Below, piece by piece: positions 7,690 through 13,078 of a stretch of DNA of 15,295 nt; the first letter of the stretch is position 1; every line of letters starts with the position of its first letter. Source of the DNA: Xanthobacteraceae bacterium. Lineage in GTDB: Bacteria > Pseudomonadota > Alphaproteobacteria > Rhizobiales > Xanthobacteraceae. Made by a program: the position numbers and the translations under genes. Under the pieces are notes generated by a model. It saw nothing but the letters and a program-made list of their open reading frames with translations. It made no database searches and was not told the origin of the DNA. The stretch spans positions 1 through 15,295 of the forward strand of contig JASHXX010000102.1 in assembly GCA_030043335.1 (NCBI GenBank), in the 5' to 3' direction.

Positions 7690-8043
7690 ATGCAGTCCGA
7701 AAAGGACGGTATCAACCCGGCGGCCAAGCCGAGCGGAACAGTTTGCGTCGAGTGCTCGGCTGCGGGCGGATGGTGGTTGCATCTTCGCAGATGCGCCGAG
7801 TGCGGTCATATCGGCTGCTGCGATAGTTCGCCTAGTCAGCATGCTTCGAAACATCACGCCGCTACGGGCCACCCGATCATCACCAGCTTCGAGCCAGGCG
7901 AGCGATGGTTTTACGACTATCGTACGGAGGAATTCTTCGCCGGCCCGAAGCTTCATGCTCCGCACTCGCGTCCGTTGGATCAACCGGTGCCCGGACCGGC
8001 CGGAGCGGTGCCTTCAAACTGGCAAACGCTGCTTCACGAATAG
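7690..8043 (+). CDS. UBP-type zinc finger domain protein
   Basis: Small protein dominated by a UBP-type (ZnF-UBP) zinc finger, a fold that in eukaryotic deubiquitinases binds the free C-terminus of ubiquitin. With the ATG at 7690 (117 residues) the metal ligands are visible: Cys19 and Cys22 (CVEC), Cys35 and Cys38 (CAEC), Cys43/44 (GCCDSSP), His51, His55/56 and His61 (ATGHP). The region HPIITSFEPGERWFYDY matches the end of the domain. Bacterial single-domain forms are common in GC-rich proteobacteria and have no settled role; they often sit near thiol or redox genes. A GTG at 7678 adds four residues; neither start has a clear ribosome site. It lies 62 bp after the VOC gene. Confidence 0.85.
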   Translation: MQSEKDGINPAAKPSGTVCVECSAAGGWWLHLRRCAECGHIGCCDSSPSQHASKHHAATGHPIITSFEPGERWFYDYRTEEFFAGPKLHAPHSRPLDQPVPGPAGAVPSNWQTLLHE

Positions 8044-8248
8044 GGGGCGGCTCTTTGGTTCGGCCGCAAGCCACACGGTCAGATTTCGGCGTCTCAAGGC
8101 CTCCGTCTGAGAATCCGAACCGTTAGAGATACCCTCAGTCTGGACGAATTCCACGAAGCGCGCGCAGGGTTCGTCGCTAAGCGAACTCAAACCGCTCTGA
8201 TGCCGACAACGGCCCGGTTCGCGAGCGAAAGGCAGGGGCAATGCCGCG
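8044..8248. other. 205-bp gap before the SnoaL-like gene
   Basis: No gene is supported here. The stretch carries a small inverted repeat, GTTCG/CGAAC, in the sequence around 8169-8187, without a T-run. It may hold a separate promoter for the next gene, which is more distant than the other members of the cluster; I see no convincing hexamers. Confidence 0.3.
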
Positions 8249-8626
8249 ATGACAAACTCAAACGTTCGAGCCGCTCTGGAGCGCCACTGGGCGGCCTCCG
8301 ACGCCAACGATTTCAATGCCGAACATCAAATTTACCGGCAGGACGCGGTACTGGAGTATCCGCAATCGGGCGAGCGGATTCGCGGCCGCGACAGAATTCA
8401 GGCATCTCGCATGGCGCAGCCGAACTACAAGCGATTTTCGGTGCGGCGAATTATTGACGCTGCCAATCTCTGGGTGACCGAATTCATCCTCACTTACGAC
8501 GGGCAGCCATCGTATACGGTGAGCATCATGGAATTTGAGGATGAGCAGGTTGTCCGTGAGACCCAATATTTCGGTGACCCGTTTCAGCCTGGACCATCGC
8601 GTTCCCAATGGGTCGAGCGAATGTAA
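8249..8626 (+). CDS. SnoaL/NTF2-like protein
   Basis: Protein of 125 residues with the layout of the cone-shaped NTF2-like (SnoaL-type) alpha+beta fold, used by small isomerases, hydratases, cyclases and ligand-binding proteins. The pattern is an N-terminal helix, VRAALERHWAASDANDFNA, then IYRQDAVLEYPQSGERIRGRDRIQASR (the strand/helix segment typical of SnoaL, with the RGRDRI motif), followed by three long strands with the end motif VRETQYFGDPF. The ATG at 8249 follows an AGGGG about 9 bases upstream. It is last in the rightward cluster and more loosely spaced than the rest, so membership is likely but not certain. The family call rests on this segment order; the function is unknown. Confidence 0.75.
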   Translation: MTNSNVRAALERHWAASDANDFNAEHQIYRQDAVLEYPQSGERIRGRDRIQASRMAQPNYKRFSVRRIIDAANLWVTEFILTYDGQPSYTVSIMEFEDEQVVRETQYFGDPFQPGPSRSQWVERM

Positions 8627-8782
8627 ACGGCCGGTCTAAGTCGAAGCAAAGCTCAGCTCAACAAGCCGTCGAGCGCGGAGATGATTCTGTTGCCGGTCGG
8701 GCCACCGAAACGGCCGGACCCGAGCCAAGCTAATGTGACACGTTGGCGGAAGGGAGTCCGCCCAAGGGGCCTAAAATATCCT

Positions 8783-8806
8783 AATTTTCCAAGCCGTTGG
8801 GAAATT
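8783..8806. repeat. 10-bp-stem inverted repeat with GCCG loop
   Basis: Arms AATTTTCCAA (8783-8792) and TTGGGAAATT (8797-8806) pair over ten positions with one G-T pair and leave a four-base loop. AT-rich arms with no following T-run argue against a standard terminator; an operator or RNA hairpin is possible. Confidence 0.45.
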
Positions 8807-9193
8807 GCGGTCCGTCCTGTCCACAAACCACGCGACAGATCGAGGCGGAATTTATGCCCCGACGGCCATCTTCGGCACCCGTTTTGGACCACCCTGGGCA
8901 TCGAAATTATGGACGGGGTCCAACGTCCGGCGTTGATGACGGTCCATGGCTGAATGAGATGCGCCCGCGCCGCGATCGAAGTCTGCCGGTAGCAAACTCG
9001 GGAACGGGAGGGCGAGGGCCTGACGGTGTGAATTTTCTGTCCCCGACCTTGTGTTCAAGGCTGCTAACGTACTGCTGGCTAACGCTAGAGCAGCTCGGCC
9101 GCTGTCCTCGACAATAGGCAAGCTGTTGCCCGTTGTGGCCCCGCCTAAGCGAACGTCACCGCCATCCACGATTTACGATTTATTTGCTATGTC

Positions 9194-9251
9194 GCCGTGT
9201 TTTATCCACGTCGGTGCAAGATGCCGTGTTTTATCCACGTCGGTGCAAGAT
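9194..9251. repeat. Perfect tandem duplication, 2 x 29 bp
   Basis: Two identical 29-base units abut (9194-9222 and 9223-9251). Each contains TTTTATCCACG, whose TTATCCACG (9202-9210 and 9231-9239) differs at one base from the DnaA-box consensus TTATCCACA. The duplication ends 44 bp before the porin start, so it lies in that gene's promoter or leader. Perfect identity suggests a recent event. Confidence 0.85.
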
Positions 9252-9295
9252 TATGGGAACACTTCAATTGGCCCTGGAGCAAATGGGGTATTGTG

Positions 9296-10009
9296 ATGCG
9301 TAAATCATTGTTAATGCTGATTGCCGCGGCGGTCATTGATCTGACTGCGAGCCAACGCGCACTAGCAGCGGACATAGACCGGAGGCCTCCACCTCCGATT
9401 TATGCACCGCCGGTGCCCATTCCTTATTTTTGGACGGGCTGCTACGTCGGCGGAAACGTCGGCGGGGCGTGGTCAAGCGTCGATCTTACCGACGTAAACG
9501 GCGTAAACTTTTCAGCAAGCAATAGCGGCTTTGCCGGTGGTGGTCAGATCGGCTGCGATTACCAAATGGGCACGTGGGTGGTTGGTCTTCGCAATATGTT
9601 TGATGCGACAAGTTTGAACGGCAGCACGACGTTTTCGACGATACCGCTATCAGGGACCTTCAACAGCCGTACGAACTGGTTCGATACTTTGACGGCTCGC
9701 GCCGGCTATCTCGTTCAGCCGACCGTGTTGCTCTATGCGCAGGGTGGCGCGGCATGGACCAACACCGACATAACCGCCTTCAATGGCGCGAGTGCGCAAG
9801 TTGGCGAGTTCTCAAACGTTCAGACTGGCTGGACAGTCGGTGCCGGTGCCGAATGGATGTTCGCGCCGCACTGGTCGGTATTTGCCGAATACAACTTCAT
9901 GGGCTTCGGCACGCAAAGTGCAGCTTTTAGCGGCTGTGGTGGCATTTGTACCCTCAATGCCAAAGCGGATGTCCAGAATGTCCTGGCTGGCGTGAACTAC
10001 AAATTCTGA
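9296..10009 (+). CDS. Outer membrane beta-barrel protein, Omp25/31-like
   Basis: Small outer-membrane beta-barrel protein of the alphaproteobacterial Omp25/Omp31 (OmpA-like barrel) family, 237 residues. A signal peptide with a basic start and hydrophobic core (MRKSLLMLIAAAVIDL) ends near ALA-AD at residue 24-25. A proline-rich linker (RRPPPPIYAPPVPIPY) follows, then the family hallmark FWTGCYVGGNVGGAW. Alternating strands and glycine turns follow, including TARAGYLVQPTVLLYAQGGA and WSVFAEYNFMGFG. It ends in Phe (VNYKF), the outer-membrane assembly signal. Cysteines at GCYVG, IGCDY and SGCGGIC are more numerous than usual. The ATG at 9296 follows a GGGG about 7 bases away. It lies alone, downstream of the tandem duplication, and its stop is 2 bp from the end of the convergent gene. 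Confidence 0.9.
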   Translation: MRKSLLMLIAAAVIDLTASQRALAADIDRRPPPPIYAPPVPIPYFWTGCYVGGNVGGAWSSVDLTDVNGVNFSASNSGFAGGGQIGCDYQMGTWVVGLRNMFDATSLNGSTTFSTIPLSGTFNSRTNWFDTLTARAGYLVQPTVLLYAQGGAAWTNTDITAFNGASAQVGEFSNVQTGWTVGAGAEWMFAPHWSVFAEYNFMGFGTQSAAFSGCGGICTLNAKADVQNVLAGVNYKF

Positions 10010-10011
10010 TT

Positions 10012-10440
10012 CTAAGCGAAGCTTCCTTGGCGGGACCGTTTGAGCGCGAGCACTTGAGCGTCAGCCGCCCGCCTGGCGAGTTCCGCTAGAGTCCACGTTC
10101 GGATTTCCGTGCGAACGGGATCCAATTGGCCACGCTCGTCGAATGCACGCCGGGTCGGGCGAATTTCATTCCGTTCAATTCTATCAATGATGTCGCGCAG
10201 AACATCCCAGCTGCGACGTGCTCTTAGTCTAATCCTTGATCTTGATGCGTGGGGGATACCAGCTCGGAGAAACTTTAGATGATCTGAAAGGCTCGCATCC
10301 TTCAAAAATGTTGGAAAAGAGTGCCGGCCGGAGTAGACTATCGCCCCATTGAAGACGGTTATCTCATCTGTGATTTCGAAAGGCTTTTCGTCGGAATTCA
10401 ATGGGGCAGGAACGAAAACGCCAGGCTTTCCGCCAGCCAT
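10012..10440 (-). CDS. Hypothetical protein downstream of integrase
   Basis: A 142-residue protein I do not recognise. The ATG at 10440 is chosen because GGAGGTG stands about 7 bases upstream, one of the strongest ribosome sites in the window; the frame extends to 10536 but with low-complexity Arg/Pro sequence. The N-terminal half looks like beta strands (FEITDEITVFNGAIVYSGR). The C-terminal half is helical and basic, with LRARRSWDVLRDIIDRIERN and RTEIRTWTLAELARRA. No signal peptide or membrane helix. It lies 108 bp after the integrase on the same strand and could be co-transcribed with it as element cargo. Its base composition is less GC-rich than the genes right of the tRNA. It could be a DNA-binding or phage-type accessory protein, but nothing proves that. 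Confidence 0.6.
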   Translation of the reverse strand: MAGGKPGVFVPAPLNSDEKPFEITDEITVFNGAIVYSGRHSFPTFLKDASLSDHLKFLRAGIPHASRSRIRLRARRSWDVLRDIIDRIERNEIRPTRRAFDERGQLDPVRTEIRTWTLAELARRAADAQVLALKRSRQGSFA

Positions 10441-10548
10441 CGCATGCACCTCCGCTGGTGCATCCCGCACTAAGGGTGGTCGGCGGCGGAAGGCCGGTGC
10501 GGAGCTGGCCTTGTCGGGAGCTACCCTATCCGCCACGCGAACCTCTTA

Positions 10549-11799
10549 TCACGAATTGCGAAGTGAAACGATCCTGTTCCGTACGTTGTCCGCGGGCGCC
10601 GTGGTGCAGAACGTTGCCCATTGCTGCATGAGCCGCCGTCGCTTATCGAACAGGTCGCCCCGCATGTAGGCTTGTTCGACTTTTCCGCCAATTGTGTGCG
10701 CCAAGCTGGCCTCGACAATTTCGTTCTGAAACGACGTGCGCTCGCTCGCCCAAGTCTTGAACGTGGCGCGGAAGCCGTGCGCCGTCAGATCGGCGCGACC
10801 CATGCGGCGCAACAGCATCAGAAACGCCATGTTCGAAAGCCCGGTGCCCGCCCTGCCGCCCGGAAACACAAAGGCGCGGCCGGCGTCACTGTCGCCAGCC
10901 GCTTGCATTTCCTCGAGGATGGCCAGCGCCCGCGCGGACAACGGGACGCGGTGTTCGCGGTGCGCCTTCATGCGCGCGGCCGGAATCGTCCAAGTCTTGT
11001 CGAACAGATTGATTTCGTTCCGTTGCGCGCCGATCACCTCGCCGGTGCGGGCGGCCGTCAGGATCAAGAATTCCAGGGCGCGGGCTGCAATGCCCTCTTG
11101 TCCGCGTAAGCTCGCCAGAAAGGCAGGTAGCTCGGCGTACGGCAGGGCCGCATGGTGCTCGATCACGCGCACCTTGGAGCGTGCGGGCAACAGCTTGTCG
11201 AGGTGTCCGCGCCAGCGGGCCGGGTTTTCGCCGTCGCGATAGCCGCGAACCTTGGCGAAATCCAAAATGCTTTCCAGGCGTCCACGAACGCGGCCCGCCG
11301 TTTCGGGCTTTGCCACCCAGATCGGCTCGAGCACCTTGAGCACAAGGCCGGTGTCGACCGCCTGCACGGGGAGTGCGCCGATAACGGGGTAGGCGTAGGT
11401 CGAAAGCGTCGCGCTCCATTGTCCCGCGTGCTTGCCGTTGCGCCAGCCAGCGCTGTGGGCGGCGATGTAGGACTCCGGGCATTGCTTGAAGGTGACAGCC
11501 TTGGCGGCGTCGAGCCTTTGCCGCGCCCGTTCAGCGCGCCGCGCCTCTATGGGGTCAATTCCTTCATGGCGCTTCCTTCGCGCGTCCAGCGCCCGCGCGC
11601 GCGCCTCTGAGAGGCCATAGAGCGCGAGCGGACCTAGGCCCATCCAGCGCGGCCGGCGATCGAGCATGTAGCGCAGAACCCAGTTGCGCGCGCCCTCCGG
11701 CGTGACGCGCAAATAGAGCCCGCCGCCGTCGGCATACATGCCGGGTTTTTTTGCCTTCTCGACCTTCAGGGCGGTGAGCCGCTCGCTAGCACGTGCCAT
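10549..11799 (-). CDS. Tyrosine-type integrase (P4-like)
   Basis: Site-specific tyrosine recombinase of the P4/prophage integrase group, about 416 residues, which inserts and excises a mobile element at a tRNA gene. The N-terminal arm-binding domain (DUF4102-like) is seen in LTALKVEKAKKPG and YADGGGLYLRVTPEGARNWV (8-41). The central core-binding helical domain spans about 105-205. The catalytic domain carries Arg251 (TAARTGEV), Lys278, His341 and Arg344 (HGFRATFKTWASE), His368 (SLAHTI) and the nucleophile Tyr378 (EQAYMRGD). All six active-site residues are present and the length is normal, so it should be active. The ATG at 11799 was chosen because MARASERLTALKVEKAKKPG matches the family start. 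It lies 197 bp from tRNA-Ser and reads away from it. Confidence 0.95.
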   Translation of the reverse strand: MARASERLTALKVEKAKKPGMYADGGGLYLRVTPEGARNWVLRYMLDRRPRWMGLGPLALYGLSEARARALDARRKRHEGIDPIEARRAERARQRLDAAKAVTFKQCPESYIAAHSAGWRNGKHAGQWSATLSTYAYPVIGALPVQAVDTGLVLKVLEPIWVAKPETAGRVRGRLESILDFAKVRGYRDGENPARWRGHLDKLLPARSKVRVIEHHAALPYAELPAFLASLRGQEGIAARALEFLILTAARTGEVIGAQRNEINLFDKTWTIPAARMKAHREHRVPLSARALAILEEMQAAGDSDAGRAFVFPGGRAGTGLSNMAFLMLLRRMGRADLTAHGFRATFKTWASERTSFQNEIVEASLAHTIGGKVEQAYMRGDLFDKRRRLMQQWATFCTTAPADNVRNRIVSLRNS

Positions 11800-11882
11800 T
11801 GCCCAATATTCCCCGTGCGGAATTTGTCTGTTTTGCCGATCGAATAGCCGATCTACGGTTATGTCCACAGTTATCGACCGGA

Positions 11883-11902
11883 TTATGGCGAAGGACCGCG
11901 AA
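11883..11902. repeat. Putative integrase arm site, copy 1
   Basis: TTATGGCGAAGGACCGCGAA. It matches the copy at 11958-11977 at 18 of 20 bases in the same orientation, with starts 75 bp apart. Short direct repeats next to the integrase gene at the tRNA end are typical arm-type binding sites; this role is inferred. Confidence 0.55.
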
Positions 11903-11957
11903 TGTGTAAAGAGGAACATGCGGCCTAGTTATGCCGATCCATACAGGCTTTTGTGGC

Positions 11958-11977
11958 TTATGGCGAAGGGTCGCGAA
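11958..11977. repeat. Putative integrase arm site, copy 2
   Basis: TTATGGCGAAGGGTCGCGAA, 18 of 20 identical to copy 1. It is followed at once by a degenerate third copy (ATGGCGCGAATG) reaching to within about 10 bases of the tRNA 3' end, which is where arm sites flanking a core would lie. Confidence 0.55.
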
Positions 11978-11996
11978 ATGGCGCGAATGACGCAGT

Positions 11997-12086
11997 TGGC
12001 GGAGAGGGAGGGATTCGAACCCCCGATACGGTTGCCCGTATGCCGCATTTCGAGTGCGGTGCATTCAACCACTCTGCCACCTCTCC
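11997..12086 (-). tRNA. tRNA-Ser (CGA)
   Basis: The full cloverleaf can be drawn on the minus strand. The acceptor stem is GGAGAGG (12086-12080) with CCTCTCC (12007-12001), followed by discriminator G and an encoded CCA (to 11997). The anticodon stem CCGCA/TGCGG encloses loop CTCGAAA, so the anticodon is CGA (serine, UCG codons). The long variable arm ATACGG-GCAA-CCGTAT is a class II feature of tRNA-Ser. The T arm GGGGG-TTCGAAT-CCCTC is normal. The 3' end faces the integrase, making this the insertion target of the element; the gene copy is intact. Confidence 0.97.
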
Positions 12087-12116
12087 GCAGAAGCAAAAGC
12101 CCGGTCGAACGCGCCG

Positions 12117-12145
12117 TATTTAGCGGCGCAGGCGCAGGGAAACAA
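12117..12145 (-). promoter_or_regulatory. Promoter of tRNA-Ser
   Basis: On the minus strand TTGTTT (12145-12140) and TAAATA (12122-12117) are separated by 17 bases. The -10 ends 30 bases before the tRNA 5' end, fitting a short precursor leader. The GC-rich spacer between AT-rich hexamers makes it stand out. Confidence 0.65.
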
Positions 12146-12152
12146 GGCCGCA

Positions 12153-12175
12153 CGGTTCGCGGCCGAAGCGAACCG
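12153..12175 (-). terminator. Hairpin terminator after the crotonase gene
   Basis: Arms CGGTTCGC (12153-12160) and GCGAACCG (12168-12175) form a perfect 8-bp stem with a 7-base loop, starting 2 bases after the crotonase TAA on the minus strand. A TTGTTT follows 7 bases after the stem; it also serves as the likely -35 of the tRNA promoter. It is probably a factor-independent or mixed terminator. Confidence 0.55.
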
Positions 12176-12177
12176 CA

Positions 12178-12969
12178 TTACCGGCCGGTAAACACCGGCT
12201 TGCGCTTCTCCATGAAGGCGGTGCGGCCCTCGACATAGTCGCGGCTGGCGAAGCACTGCTCGACCATGGCGTTGGCGCGTCCGACATCGCGCTGCGATTC
12301 GTCCTTGAGGATCTCCCCGACCGCGAACTTGACCGCCTTGATGGTGAGCGGCGCGTTGGCGCAGATCATGTCGGTGATGCTCTTGACATAGCTCTCGAGC
12401 TCGGCCGCCGGCGCCACGCGATTGACCAGGCCCATGGCGTAGGCCTCGCGCGCGTCGAACTGGCGCGCGGTATAGAAAATCTCCTTGGCGTAGGAATGCC
12501 CGACAATGTCAACGAGCCGCTTGAGGCCGGCAATGCCGTAGCCGAGGCCGAGCCGCGCCGCGGGGACCGCAAACACCGAATCGTCGGAACAGATGCGCAA
12601 GTCGCAGCAGGTGGCGACGCCGAGGCCGCCGCCGATGCAGTAGCCGCGGATCATAGCGATGGTGGGCTTCGGGAATTCATAGACGCTGTTGAAGGCCGCC
12701 GCGGTCGTGGCGTCGTAGGTGCGGATCGCCTCGAGCGAGGCGCGTTCGCTCTCGAATTTCGAAATGTCGGCGCCAGAGACGAATGCCTTGTCGCCGGCGC
12801 CGGTCAGCACCACGACGCGCACCGCCTCTTCGGCTGCGAAGGCCTCGAGCGCGCGGCGCGTCGCCTCCCACATTTCCAGCGACACCGCGTTGTGCCGCTG
12901 CGGATTGTTGAAGGTGACAATGCCGACGCCTCCTTCCTTGCGCGAGACGAGCTTGTCGGTTTGCGTCAT
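12178..12969 (-). CDS. Enoyl-CoA hydratase/isomerase (crotonase) family protein
   Basis: Crotonase-fold acyl-CoA enzyme of 263 residues. Oxyanion-hole segments are intact: AFVSGADI (62-69) and GYCIGGGLGVAT (109-120). The two glutamates that do the chemistry in enoyl-CoA hydratase are missing: the first position is Gly117 (GGGLG, normally GGGCE) and the second is Ala137 (VPAARLGLGYG, normally xPExxLG). A classical hydratase reaction is therefore doubtful. Thioester-enolate stabilising reactions such as isomerisation, decarboxylation or hydrolysis remain possible. The ATG at 12969 is supported by the family start (KLVSRKEGGVGIVTFNNPQR); the Shine-Dalgarno is weak. It follows the CoA transferase by 109 bp on the same strand, so the two probably act on the same acyl-CoA. 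A hairpin terminator follows. Confidence 0.92.
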   Translation of the reverse strand: MTQTDKLVSRKEGGVGIVTFNNPQRHNAVSLEMWEATRRALEAFAAEEAVRVVVLTGAGDKAFVSGADISKFESERASLEAIRTYDATTAAAFNSVYEFPKPTIAMIRGYCIGGGLGVATCCDLRICSDDSVFAVPAARLGLGYGIAGLKRLVDIVGHSYAKEIFYTARQFDAREAYAMGLVNRVAPAAELESYVKSITDMICANAPLTIKAVKFAVGEILKDESQRDVGRANAMVEQCFASRDYVEGRTAFMEKRKPVFTGR

Positions 12970-12992
12970 TACCTGGTCCCTTGTTTCATTCT

Positions 12993-13068
12993 CGTCATGC
13001 CGGCTCGATCGGCGCATCCATGCCGCGTCGCCGTACCATGGATTGCGGACTCAAGCCCGGCAATGACG
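12993..13068. repeat. Palindromic intergenic element, about 76 bp
   Basis: Terminal inverted repeats CGTCATGCCGG and CGGCAATGACG (one base offset), with an inner pair ATCCATG (13016-13022) / CATGGAT (13037-13043), make a long imperfect cruciform. Bradyrhizobium-like genomes carry many such elements with CGTCATTGCCGG ends. It fills the gap between two co-directional genes and could fold in their shared transcript. Confidence 0.65.
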
Positions 13069-13078
13069 CCCGAGCACA

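Larger units (their letters stand above)
8627..9295. other. Gene-free stretch of about 670 bp
   Basis: No reading frame on either strand is convincing. The stretch holds a hairpin at 8743-8765 overlapping a degenerate copy of the tRNA-Ser 3' end, a longer hairpin at 8783-8806, a short CCTTG/CAAGG hairpin at 9047-9060 and a 29-bp tandem duplication at 9194-9251. The minus strand from 8901 to 8653 reads through without a stop and ends GSGRFGGPTGNRIISALDG, which could be a decayed gene end, but I cannot name it. The stretch may be an old junction between the cluster and the mobile segment. Confidence 0.4.
11800..11996. promoter_or_regulatory. Attachment-site region between integrase and tRNA
   Basis: This 197-bp segment lies between the integrase start and the tRNA 3' end, where element attachment-site arms and the integrase promoter are expected. 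It holds a 20-base direct repeat (11883-11902 and 11958-11977), a further partial copy near 11978-11990 and GCCGATC three times (near 11836, 11848 and 11932). No gene is supported. Confidence 0.55.

Noticed and set aside
8653..8901. Minus-strand frame ending GSGRFGGPTGNRIISALDG
   Set aside because: It looks faintly protein-like but I cannot match it to a family, and there is no ribosome site; noted only as a possible decayed gene end.
9202..9239. A replication origin suggested by two DnaA-box-like motifs
   Set aside because: Only two imperfect boxes, no AT-rich unwinding region or replication gene nearby; better explained by a tandem duplication.
11800..11996. CRISPR-like repeats near the integrase
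   Set aside because: Only two close copies plus a fragment, no regular spacers and no cas genes; integrase arm sites fit better.
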